From contig RECZ01000128.1 in assembly GCA_007693765.1 (NCBI GenBank), positions 1 through 33,773 on the forward strand: a stretch of DNA of 33,773 nt. Reading direction: 5' to 3'. The stretch's first letter is position 1. Every line of letters begins with the position of its first letter. The translations under genes were made by a program, and so were the position numbers. Positions 1 to 6,800 of the stretch are shown here, one piece after another. The DNA is from Phycisphaerales bacterium. Lineage in GTDB: Bacteria; Planctomycetota; Phycisphaerae; Phycisphaerales; UBA1924. The notes under the pieces are model-generated. The model saw only the letters and a list, made by a program, of their open reading frames with translations, ran no database searches and was not told the origin of the DNA.

Positions 1-1
1 G

Positions 2-271
2 CGCGCCGACGAGGTGCGCGCGATGGCGATGGAGGGGCGCATCGAGGACGGGGCGCTCTTCAACGACCTCGCCGCCGCGGCGGAGCAGGTCGCTCCACAA
101 CTCGCCGAACTGCGCCCCGAAATCGCCCGCGCTGCGGGGCGTCCGGCGCACGTGACGGGCAGCGGGAGTTCGATGTTCGTGCTGGCGAGCGGCGCCGCGG
201 ATGCGCAACGACTCGCGGAAGACATCGAGCGCGCGACGGGATGCGTCAGCCGGCCGGTGCGGATCGGGTGA
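2..271 (+). CDS. ispE: 4-diphosphocytidyl-2-C-methyl-D-erythritol kinase, C-terminal fragment
   Basis: Only the last 89 codons are in the window; the frame is open from base 2 and ends at TGA 269-271. IspE is the GHMP-family kinase that phosphorylates CDP-methylerythritol in the MEP isoprenoid pathway in the cytoplasm. The visible part carries the C-terminal GHMP signature VTGSGSSMFVLA, preceded by a helical stretch with FNDLAAAAE, which resembles the FNDLE-type segment of IspE proteins. The N-terminal ATP-binding part lies outside, so the assignment rests on the C-terminal domain alone. Another GHMP kinase is possible but fits less well. Its 3' end overlaps the convergent lipoprotein gene by 26 bp. 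Confidence 0.75.
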   Translation, partial: RADEVRAMAMEGRIEDGALFNDLAAAAEQVAPQLAELRPEIARAAGRPAHVTGSGSSMFVLASGAADAQRLAEDIERATGCVSRPVRIG

Positions 272-956
272 GCTCGATCTCGATCGCCTCCGGCCCCTCC
301 GGCAGGCCGAAATCCGCCCATCGTTCGGCGGGGATCTCCGCCCCCGGGTGCAGGTCCACGCCGGGGAACTCCCCGAGGATGCCCGCCCCGCGGAGCACGT
401 GTTCCGGCAGGTCGAGGCCCGCGGCTCGGAAGGCGGCCCGCAGGCCCGAGGTGCTGTTGGGGCCCAGCAGCAGGTAGCGGTGCTCGAAGATGCGGTCGCG
501 TTGCAGCTCGTACGCCGCGCTGGGGGTGATCTGGAAGACGGCTTCGAGTCGGTCGTCCGGCTCGACGAGCATGGGGCGGATGCGCTTGCCCCGCGGGTAC
601 TTGGCGATGCGGGCGGAGACATCGCTCTCGACGCCGTGCAGCGTGTAGGCGTCGCGCCGGGTGGTGTCCCAGAACTCGACGACGGTGGAGAGGTGCTCGT
701 GTGGTTCGGGCGCGTCGATCACGGCGTAGAGGTGACGCCCACGCCCGGCGACGATCCACGATCGCAACTCCACGCGGACCAGCGGCTGTTCGGCCACGTT
801 CGCCGCCTGGGCGGCGTGCTTGGGCGTGGGTTCCTCGTGGCAGGCGGGGACCGCGACCAGCGACAGCGCGAGCAGGCAGAGCAGCGCGCACGCCCGCGCA
901 CACGCGCCGAACCGGGTGTTCGGAATCTCCCACGATGTGCGCCGGGGCTCGCTCAT
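246..956 (-). CDS. putative lipoprotein of unknown function
   Basis: 236 aa. A hydrophobic stretch (about residues 22-37) ends in the lipobox-like AVPAC, with Cys39 as the predicted lipidated residue, so the protein is probably anchored to a membrane outside the cytoplasm. I recognise no family in the mature part. It is rich in charged beta-type sequence and has a segment YLLLGPNSTSGLRAAF near residue 165. There is no Shine-Dalgarno before the ATG; instead TATAGA lies 7 nt upstream, which would place the transcript start at or next to the start codon. The gene is convergent with ispE and overlaps it tail to tail. Confidence 0.7.
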   Translation of the reverse strand: MSEPRRTSWEIPNTRFGACARACALLCLLALSLVAVPACHEEPTPKHAAQAANVAEQPLVRVELRSWIVAGRGRHLYAVIDAPEPHEHLSTVVEFWDTTRRDAYTLHGVESDVSARIAKYPRGKRIRPMLVEPDDRLEAVFQITPSAAYELQRDRIFEHRYLLLGPNSTSGLRAAFRAAGLDLPEHVLRGAGILGEFPGVDLHPGAEIPAERWADFGLPEGPEAIEIELTRSAPAG

Positions 957-963
957 ATGTCGG

Positions 964-969
964 TCTATA
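964..969 (-). promoter_or_regulatory. candidate -10 hexamer TATAGA, leaderless start
   Basis: TATAGA on the minus strand sits 7 nt before the ATG of the lipoprotein gene ending at 956. No clear -35 is visible. This is one of a group of similarly placed hexamers in the window. Confidence 0.4.
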
Positions 970-1014
970 CGCGGCAGACGGCGGCGCGGTTGAGACGGGC
1001 GCCGCGTCCGGGGG

Positions 1015-2085
1015 TCAGGCGATGGACACGCTCTCGTCGAGGTAGACGTCCTGGATGGCGTGGAGCATGGCGACGCCGTCCTTCATGGGGCGCTGGAACG
1101 CCTTGCGCCCCGAGATCAGGCCCATGCCCCCGGCGCGCTTGTTGATGACGGCGGTGCGGACCGCGTCGGCGAGGTCGCTCTCGCCCTTGCTCTCGCCGCC
1201 GGAGTTGATGAGCGGGGAGCGGCCCATGTAGCAGTTGGCGACTTGGTAGCGACAGAGCTCAATGGGGTGGTCGCCGGGGGTGAGGTCGGTGTACATGCGC
1301 TTGTCGAGCTTGCCGTAGGAGGAGCCGCCCATGTTCAGGGCCTCGTAGCCCTTGTTGTTGGTGGCGAGCTTCTGCTTGATGATGTCCGCCTGGATGGTGA
1401 CGCCCAGGTGGTTGGCCTGCCCGGTGAGGTCGGCGCTGTTGTGGTAGTCGACGCCGTCTTTCTTGAAGGCGTTGTTGCGGAGGTAGCACCAGAGCACGGT
1501 GACCATGCCCAGACTGTGCGCCTCCTCGAACCACTCGGAGACCTCGTCGATCTGGCGCCGGCTCTCGTCGGAGCCGAAGTAGATCGTGGCGCCGACCGCC
1601 GTGGCGCCCATCTCGAAGGCCTGACGCACGGAGCCGTAGCGCGTCTGGTCGAAGGTGTTGGGGTAGGTCATGAGCTCGTTGTGGTTGAGCTTGACGAGGA
1701 AGGGGATCTTGTGGGCGTACTTGCGCGCCACCATGCCCAGCACGCCCAGCGTCGAGGCGACGGCGTTGCACCCGCCCTCGATGGCGAGTTCGCACAGGTG
1801 GGCGGGGTCGAAGCAGGCGGGGTTCTTGGCGAAGGACGCACCGGCGGAGTGCTCGATGCCCTGATCCACGGGGAGGATCGAGACGTACCCCGTGCCCGCG
1901 AGGCGCCCGGTGTTGAGCATCGTCTGGAAGTTGCGCAGCACGCTCAGGGGTCTGTCCGAGTCCTTGAGGATGCGGTCCACGAAGTCCGGCCCCGGCAGGT
2001 GCATCGAGGATCGCGGGAAGCCTTTGCACTCGTAGCTCAGGAGGGCTTTGGCGTCGGCGCCGAGGAGTTGTTCGATCGCGGTCAT
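1015..2085 (-). CDS. fbaB: class I fructose-bisphosphate aldolase (FbaB/DhnA type)
   Basis: 356 aa. It cleaves fructose 1,6-bisphosphate to DHAP and glyceraldehyde 3-phosphate by a Schiff-base mechanism in glycolysis/gluconeogenesis. The sequence follows E. coli FbaB nearly end to end, with blocks [16 protein letters not shown] (about 70-85), [32 protein letters not shown] and the C-terminal [13 protein letters not shown]. The likely Schiff-base lysine is K237 in ADIIKQK, by analogy with the family. I chose the ATG at 2083-2085 because MTAIEQLLG matches the family N-terminus and GGAG lies 10 nt upstream; a longer reading frame to 2133 adds unrelated residues. The gene stands alone with a leader of roughly 90 nt containing a strong hairpin. 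Confidence 0.95.
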   Translation of the reverse strand: MTAIEQLLGADAKALLSYECKGFPRSSMHLPGPDFVDRILKDSDRPLSVLRNFQTMLNTGRLAGTGYVSILPVDQGIEHSAGASFAKNPACFDPAHLCELAIEGGCNAVASTLGVLGMVARKYAHKIPFLVKLNHNELMTYPNTFDQTRYGSVRQAFEMGATAVGATIYFGSDESRRQIDEVSEWFEEAHSLGMVTVLWCYLRNNAFKKDGVDYHNSADLTGQANHLGVTIQADIIKQKLATNNKGYEALNMGGSSYGKLDKRMYTDLTPGDHPIELCRYQVANCYMGRSPLINSGGESKGESDLADAVRTAVINKRAGGMGLISGRKAFQRPMKDGVAMLHAIQDVYLDESVSIA

Positions 2086-2110
2086 TTCGGGCTGGCTCCG
2101 TTTGTGGCAG

Positions 2111-2129
2111 GCCGGCTCGCCGAGCCGGC
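2111..2129 (-). repeat. hairpin in the fbaB leader
   Basis: A 9-bp perfect inverted repeat (arms gccggctcg and cgagccggc) with a single-base centre. It lies in the presumed 5' UTR between the -10-like TATCAT (2181-2186) and the start codon. No U-tract follows, so it is not an obvious attenuator. It could affect mRNA stability or bind a protein; its function is unknown. Confidence 0.4.
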
Positions 2130-2180
2130 GCACGCGCGCGTGGTGGGGATGGCGCCGACGAGAGGCGGCGTGAGCGCACG

Positions 2181-2186
2181 ATGATA
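2181..2186 (-). promoter_or_regulatory. candidate -10 hexamer TATCAT for fbaB
   Basis: Minus-strand TATCAT is the best -10 match upstream of fbaB. It implies a leader of about 90 nt, consistent with this gene having a Shine-Dalgarno. No good -35 is seen. Confidence 0.3.
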
Positions 2187-2236
2187 GCGTCGCGCCCGTG
2201 GCGTTCGGTCCGGCCGCGGCGGGGGGGTGGGGAGGA

Positions 2237-2572
2237 TCAATCCTCGTCGTCGTGGTGCAGATGCCCGTTGAGGTGGACGGCGCCGTTCGGCGTCTCCACC
2301 GAGCGCTGCATGAGCCGCCCGACCTTGAACTTCACCGTGCGGCGCGCCGGCACCTGCACGCGTTCGAGGGTCTTGGGGTTCTGGGCGGTGCGGGGGGCGC
2401 GCTCCTTGGGTTCGAGCACCCCGAAATCGCGGAGCTCGATGCGGTTGCCCCGGCTGAGCTCTTCGATGATCTGGTCGAGGAACGCCTGCACGACCATCTT
2501 GACTTCGACACGCTTACAACTCGTCGATTCCGCGACGCTCTCGATGAGTTCTTTTTTCGTGATTGTCGACAT
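2237..2572 (-). CDS. HU/IHF-family DNA-binding protein
   Basis: 111 aa. It has the two N-terminal helices of the HU/IHF fold (residues 1-40, [13 protein letters not shown] onward), the [19 protein letters not shown] beta region (44-62) and the DNA-intercalating arm with AQNPKT (Pro66 at the tip), then [12 protein letters not shown]. Such proteins bend and compact DNA as dimers in the nucleoid. The fold normally ends near residue 92; this one adds about 19 residues ending in [10 protein letters not shown], rich in His and Asp. The start at 2570-2572 is supported by AGGGAG 9 nt upstream; a longer frame to 2608 adds a non-family sequence. HU versus IHF subunit cannot be decided. Confidence 0.92.
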   Translation of the reverse strand: MSTITKKELIESVAESTSCKRVEVKMVVQAFLDQIIEELSRGNRIELRDFGVLEPKERAPRTAQNPKTLERVQVPARRTVKFKVGRLMQRSVETPNGAVHLNGHLHHDDED

Positions 2573-2652
2573 CGCGTGCGGCTCCCTTTTTCCGGATGGG
2601 TTCGCCACAGATGGTTGTTCCGCAGACGCCCGCGGCTGCCGCTGGCGTCAAC

Positions 2653-2681
2653 ACAATGCAGGGTCGTATCGATGTTCTCAA
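2653..2681 (-). promoter_or_regulatory. candidate promoter and dyad for the HU-like gene
   Basis: Minus-strand TTGAGA (2676-2681) and CATTGT (2653-2658) are separated by 17 bp, giving a leader of about 75 nt. The -35 overlaps a dyad GTTCT-CA-AGAAC at 2674-2685 that could be an operator. The same TTGAGA-17 bp arrangement occurs upstream of the TPR/alpha-CTD gene. The -10 is a weak match to consensus. Confidence 0.3.
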
Positions 2682-2838
2682 GAACCGAGTCCGCCGTGTC
2701 GGCGTCAAGCCGACGCGCCCAGTATGGCCGGAGCGGCGCCATCGGTCAATGATTCGTTTCGACATTTCTCGCCCCCGCGAACAGCACGCGAACACCACCC
2801 CGAACGGAGCGGATATCCGCGTGGCGACGCCCTCAGGC

Positions 2839-3240
2839 TCAGAAGGACGTGCCCCAGCGCGAGTAGATCACGGGGATGCGACGCTCCACCGGCGGCGTGG
2901 GGGCGGGCCAGGCGGTCACACGTGAGAGCGAGCGGTCGACTGGGGGTGTCAGCGCACCGTCGCGGCGGGCGTACTCGTGCAGGTCGGCGTCCCCGATGCC
3001 CACGGAGGCGTACACGTCCCATACCGGCGGCGCCGAGAAGACCAGCGATGAGGAGCCGCCTCGTGTGGGCCGGAGGGGGTCGCGCTCGATCTGCGCGCTC
3101 TCGTTGGCGGCGCATCCGAACAGGCCCGAGAACGCGAGAGTGCTCGCGAACACGGCGCGGAGTCTGCGCGCGCGTCGGGATGTGCATCGGGTGTGGATCA
3201 CTGCGGTATGCGCGGTGCAACGCGTGTGCCGGGGCGTCAT
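2839..3240 (-). CDS. small putative lipoprotein of unknown function
   Basis: 133 aa. A long basic N-region (several Arg, residues 4-28) precedes a hydrophobic core ending in SGLFGC, with Cys43 as the predicted lipid site. The mature part is about 90 residues with no family I recognise; it ends RRIPVIYSRWGTSF and has a WDVYASVGIGDADLHEYA segment. The start at 3238-3240 is chosen because CGGAGG lies 4-9 nt upstream; the frame stays open to 3372 but that extension runs into the tRNA. The N-region is long for a signal peptide, so the true start could be slightly internal. Confidence 0.6.
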   Translation of the reverse strand: MTPRHTRCTAHTAVIHTRCTSRRARRLRAVFASTLAFSGLFGCAANESAQIERDPLRPTRGGSSSLVFSAPPVWDVYASVGIGDADLHEYARRDGALTPPVDRSLSRVTAWPAPTPPVERRIPVIYSRWGTSF

Positions 3241-3329
3241 GGGGCCTCCGATCGCGCGGCCGTGCGCAAGGTGTGGCGTCCGTGCATCGAGCGTTGCGTT
3301 GGCGCAACGCGCGACGTGAAACGATGAAG

Positions 3330-3745
3330 CGCGCCCGGGGGGACTCGAACCTCCGACCTGCGGTTTCGGCACATCCGCCGATCACTCGGCGGGCCGGACC
3401 ATCTCTTCGACCCCGCGGCGCATCTCGGAGCGAGACGCGACGCGTGGCCGCCGGGCGCTTCGGCGCGCTCACGGGAGCGCGCCTACGCGGGGGTATCGCC
3501 GGGGCGGCTCACCCGCTGGCCTCTACACCTTCCGCCGACGACGCGAGGGTCGCTCGCGTGCCCCGTCGACGGCTCGGCTCGGGATCGCCCTCCGGCGCGC
3601 TGCGCCGGGTGGGGGTTCCCCGAGTTCACCCGGTTCGCCTCGACCCGTCACCGGGCCGGGCCCCTCTTGGTACTGCGTCGGCGGCGTGCTCGCCCCGACG
3701 CGCCGCGAAGGAAACCGCTGCTCTATCCAGCTGAGCTACGGGCGC
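3330..3745 (-). tRNA. tRNA-Arg (anticodon CCU) interrupted by a group I intron
   Basis: Exon 1 is 3709-3745 and exon 2 is 3330-3366. Joined, they give a 74-nt tRNA: acceptor GCGCCCG/CGGGCGC (7 perfect pairs), D stem GCTC/GAGC with loop AGCTGGATA, anticodon stem GCGGT/ACCGC with loop TTCCTAA (anticodon CCU at 34-36), and T loop TTCGAGT. The discriminator is G and CCA is not encoded. The intron falls between U36 and A37. The T stem GGAGG/CCCCC has one A51-C63 mismatch. This tRNA would read AGG codons, which are rare in GC-rich genomes. A -10-like TATACT lies at 3818-3823, 72 nt upstream. A scanner that does not allow such introns would miss the gene or see two fragments. Confidence 0.9.
3367..3708 (-). 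ncRNA. self-splicing group I intron (IC3-like) in tRNA-Arg(CCU)
   Basis: 342 nt, starting after exon U36 and ending in G, as group I introns do. P4 pairs CTCGGG (3619-3624) with CCCGAG (3578-3583). P7 pairs GGCCA (3517-3521) with TGGTC (3397-3401), flanked by the conserved-looking GAAGGTGTAGAG before and AAGAGATGGTCC around it. P9 is a 7-bp stem capped by a GTGA (GNRA) loop (3375-3392). P6 is GCCGTCGACG/CGTCGTCGGC with an inner CGCGAG/CTCGCG hairpin. Compared with my recollection of the Azoarcus tRNA-Ile intron, P7 GACUA/UAGUC becomes GGCCA/UGGUC, a compensatory change. P1 is not resolved; GGGG at 3693-3696 is a candidate guide. There is no homing endonuclease ORF. Agrobacterium tRNA-Arg(CCU) carries a group I intron at the same kind of site. 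Confidence 0.88.
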
Positions 3746-3817
3746 GTGTGGTTGGTTGTATGAACTCTCCGTGAAGATTCGCGGCTGCACCCCCGAACGT
3801 TTCGGGCGCGACGGCGG

Positions 3818-3823
3818 AGTATA
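3818..3823 (-). promoter_or_regulatory. candidate -10 hexamer TATACT for the tRNA-Arg gene
   Basis: TATACT on the minus strand, 72 nt before tRNA position 1, implies a 5' leader removed by RNase P. No convincing -35 is visible. Confidence 0.3.
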
Positions 3824-3859
3824 GAGCGTCTCGAACGGAGGGAGCGGTGGTGGGGCGGG

Positions 3860-3865
3860 TACACT
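3860..3865 (+). promoter_or_regulatory. candidate -10 hexamer TACACT for the AsmA-like/LOG operon
   Basis: GGGTACACTCCC lies 19 nt before the ATG at 3885 and predicts a leader of about 12 nt without a Shine-Dalgarno. The same TACACT context precedes the DUF58 gene, the pseudopilin gene and the thiC riboswitch. Confidence 0.4.
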
Positions 3866-3884
3866 CCCCGACCGGCCGACCACG

Positions 3885-6800
3885 ATGGATGCACGCCCGC
3901 GACATCCCGAGCCCCCGGGCGCAACGCCACCGGCGCACAAGCCGCGGCGGCGCACCCGCGTGATGCGGATCCTCGCCTGGGGCTCCGTGGGCGCCGTGGT
4001 GCTGGCCCTCATCGCGACGCGCACCGTAGTCCTCAAGCCGTTCGTGCTGCCGGCGCTCGAGCGTGCCATCGGGTGCGAGGTCCGCGCGGGGCGGGTGATC
4101 CTGCAACCCAACGGTCGGCTGACCATCACCAACCTGCGGCTCCAAGCACGCGGCGTGCCCGGTGACGCCGCCCGATTTCTCCGCGCCCGAAAGGTGGACA
4201 TCGATCTCGATTGGGACGCCGTTCGCGCCGGCGCGCCGCGCGCCTCCCGCATCGTGCTGCATCGTCCCGTTGTGCGGCTGAGCCAGTCCGCCATCGACGG
4301 TCGCCTCAACGTGCAGGCGCTGGCCAGCGGCCCGGGCTCCGGCGCTGGGTTGGGCGACCTGCCCGAGATCGACCTCCGCCGCGCCCTGCTCGAGTTCGGC
4401 GAACACGACGGCGCCGACTATCAGACACTGCTGCGTCTCCCGGTGGAGGGCGAAGCCATACGACGGCCCGATGCGCCCAACATCTACGCCTTCCGGCTTG
4501 TCGAGACCGACGAGAGCGCGAAGGCGCGAGGCCGACCGCCCACGCGACTCGTGGGCGAGTACGACACGCTGCTCGTCGAGGGTCGCGTGAACATCGAAGA
4601 CGTCGAGATCGCGCAGTGGGGCGACCAATGGTCGCCGCGGAACGTGCGCGCGTACTGGCGCGACATGGCCATCCAGGGGCGCATCCCCACGGCGCAGCTC
4701 GTCTTTGACCAGGAATCCGGGCTCGCCGCGGAGTTCACGCTCGACGGCGTCCGCATGACCCTTCCCGTCGCCGCCGATCCGGCGTACGACGCCGACCCCA
4801 AGGCCGCGACACGCCGCATGACGATGCGCGGCGTGAGCGGGGTCGTGCGCTTCGCGGCCTCGGGCGTGCGTGGCGATTTCACGGGCTACATCGAGGATCT
4901 CCGCTACAGCGTGCGTATCCGAACCGACGGTCTGGGCCTCAACGCGCCCTTCACCATCGATTTCGAGACTCCCGAGCCCTTCCTCGTGGCCGAAAGCCCC
5001 GAGCTGCTCCCCTTTGCGCCGGACATCGTCCGGCGGAGGTTCCGGAGTTTCTCCGGCCCCACGGCGAAGGTCGTTGCCCGCGTGCAGGTGACGCGTGAAG
5101 CGCCGGTCGCCACCGGCCCGGGCAGGACGCGTGTCGCCGGTTCGCTCCGCTTCGAGGACGGCGCGGCAGCGTACGAGAGCTTCGCGTACCCCTTCCATCA
5201 GCTCGAGGGGTTGGTGCGATTCAGCGACGAGGCGATCGAGATCGTGTACATCTCCGGCGTCGGCGCCGGGGGGTCGCGATTGCAGGCGAACGGGCGCATC
5301 GCGCCGCCGACGGACGGCTCGGCTGTGGCGATCGACATTGCGATTGTCGATGTTGTCCTCGACGAGAACTTCGAGGCCGCGCTGCCCGAGAACCGGCGTG
5401 AAATCCTCAGCGCACTCTTCGATAGAGCGGCCCACGCGCGACTGATCGAACGCGGATTGGTGCAATCATCCGCTGCGGCGGAGGCGGCCGTTCTCGCGTT
5501 GCGTGATGCCCGCCTCCGCCTCGCGGCGCTGTCAGAGGAGGAGCCGGTCGAACGTCGCGATGAGCTCGCGAGGAAGATCGCGGCGCAGGAGCAGGCGGCC
5601 GCGGCGCACGGCTTCGACCTTGCCGGGCGTGCGGACATCAACATCCGTATCCGTAGAGAGCTCGGCGACGACAGCGTGTGGACGCGCGACATCGACGTGC
5701 GGATGCCCTACGCGGGCATCCTCGTCCGGACGTTCCCGTACCCGGTGCAGGTCCGCGACGTGCAGATGCGCATCGACGACAAGGCCGCGACCATTGACAC
5801 CGAGAACATCGCCGGGCTCACCGGGGCGCGTGGGTCCATGCGCGCGAACATCGTCCTCACCAATGAGCGTGGAGAGGACGTGTTCGAGCCGGACATCGTC
5901 GTGCACGCGACCGGTGCTCCCGTCGACGAACTGCTGCTCAGCGCGATCCCGGAGTCCCGCGACGCCGAGCTCTCCGCGGCCGACTCGCTCCGCGCGCTGG
6001 GGCTCGCCGGCGGGGTGAGCTGCGAAGCGCACGTCTTCATGCGTGAGGACGGGCGGACGGCCTTCGAGGTCGACATCGCGCTCGACGATCTCGAGGCCAA
6101 TCCCGGCGCCGTCCCGGGTGCGTCGGCGCTCGTCGGCGATCTTTCTGGGCGGATGCAGATCACCGGTGAGGGTGCGCAGATCACCGATCTCGTCGGGCGC
6201 ATCGGCTCGTCGCCGTTCACGCTGAACGCCGACGCGATATTCGACGACCCGGAGCGGGGGGTGCGTGGCGAGCTGCGCGCGGTCGTTGAGACGATTGGCC
6301 TCGACCTCGAAACCCCCGTCGAGCGCGTGCTCGGTGCGATCTACCCGCCCGCGCAGGACGCCGTGCTCTCGCTCCGCACGCAGCGACGCCCCGAGGGCGT
6401 CATCGACGCGACGATAGAAGCCAGCACACCGTTGCGGCGCGGCGAAGAGGGCGCGACCCTTCGCGCACGGGTCCGCAACCCGCGCGACGCCTCGTTCGAT
6501 CTGCTCGGCGGGCGTGTGCTCGTGGCTTCGGCCATGGGCGAGGTCGTGTACGAGCTCGGACGCATCGAGTTCGACGACGTGCGCACCGCCGTGGTCTTCG
6601 ACAACGACCCGGTCGGTGACATCGGCATGCGCGGCGCCCTCGATCTGGTCGGGTCCGAACCCGTTGGTGGGCGCATCGACCTCGAATTCCAGGGATGGCG
6701 GTTCGAGTCGCCGCTGCTGCGCTCGCTCGTTTCCGACGCGGACACCACGGGGCGCATCGCCGCGGCGCTGGGCGATTCGGTCTACGGCGAGTTCGACGGC

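Noticed and set aside
1060-2184. Long plus-strand frame opposite fbaB, and similar long frames opposite thiC, AsmA-like and esterase genes
   Set aside because: They are antisense shadows of strong genes, with Val/Ala/Arg-rich sequence typical of GC-rich reverse frames.
2705-3472. Long minus-strand open frame crossing the tRNA 3' exon and part of its intron
   Set aside because: It is an effect of high GC; the region is explained by tRNA and intron structure, and the sequence is Arg/Pro-rich without family features.
3330-3745. Two unrelated tRNA fragments or a decayed tRNA
   Set aside because: The halves complement each other base for base in the acceptor and anticodon stems, and the intervening sequence has group I core helices.
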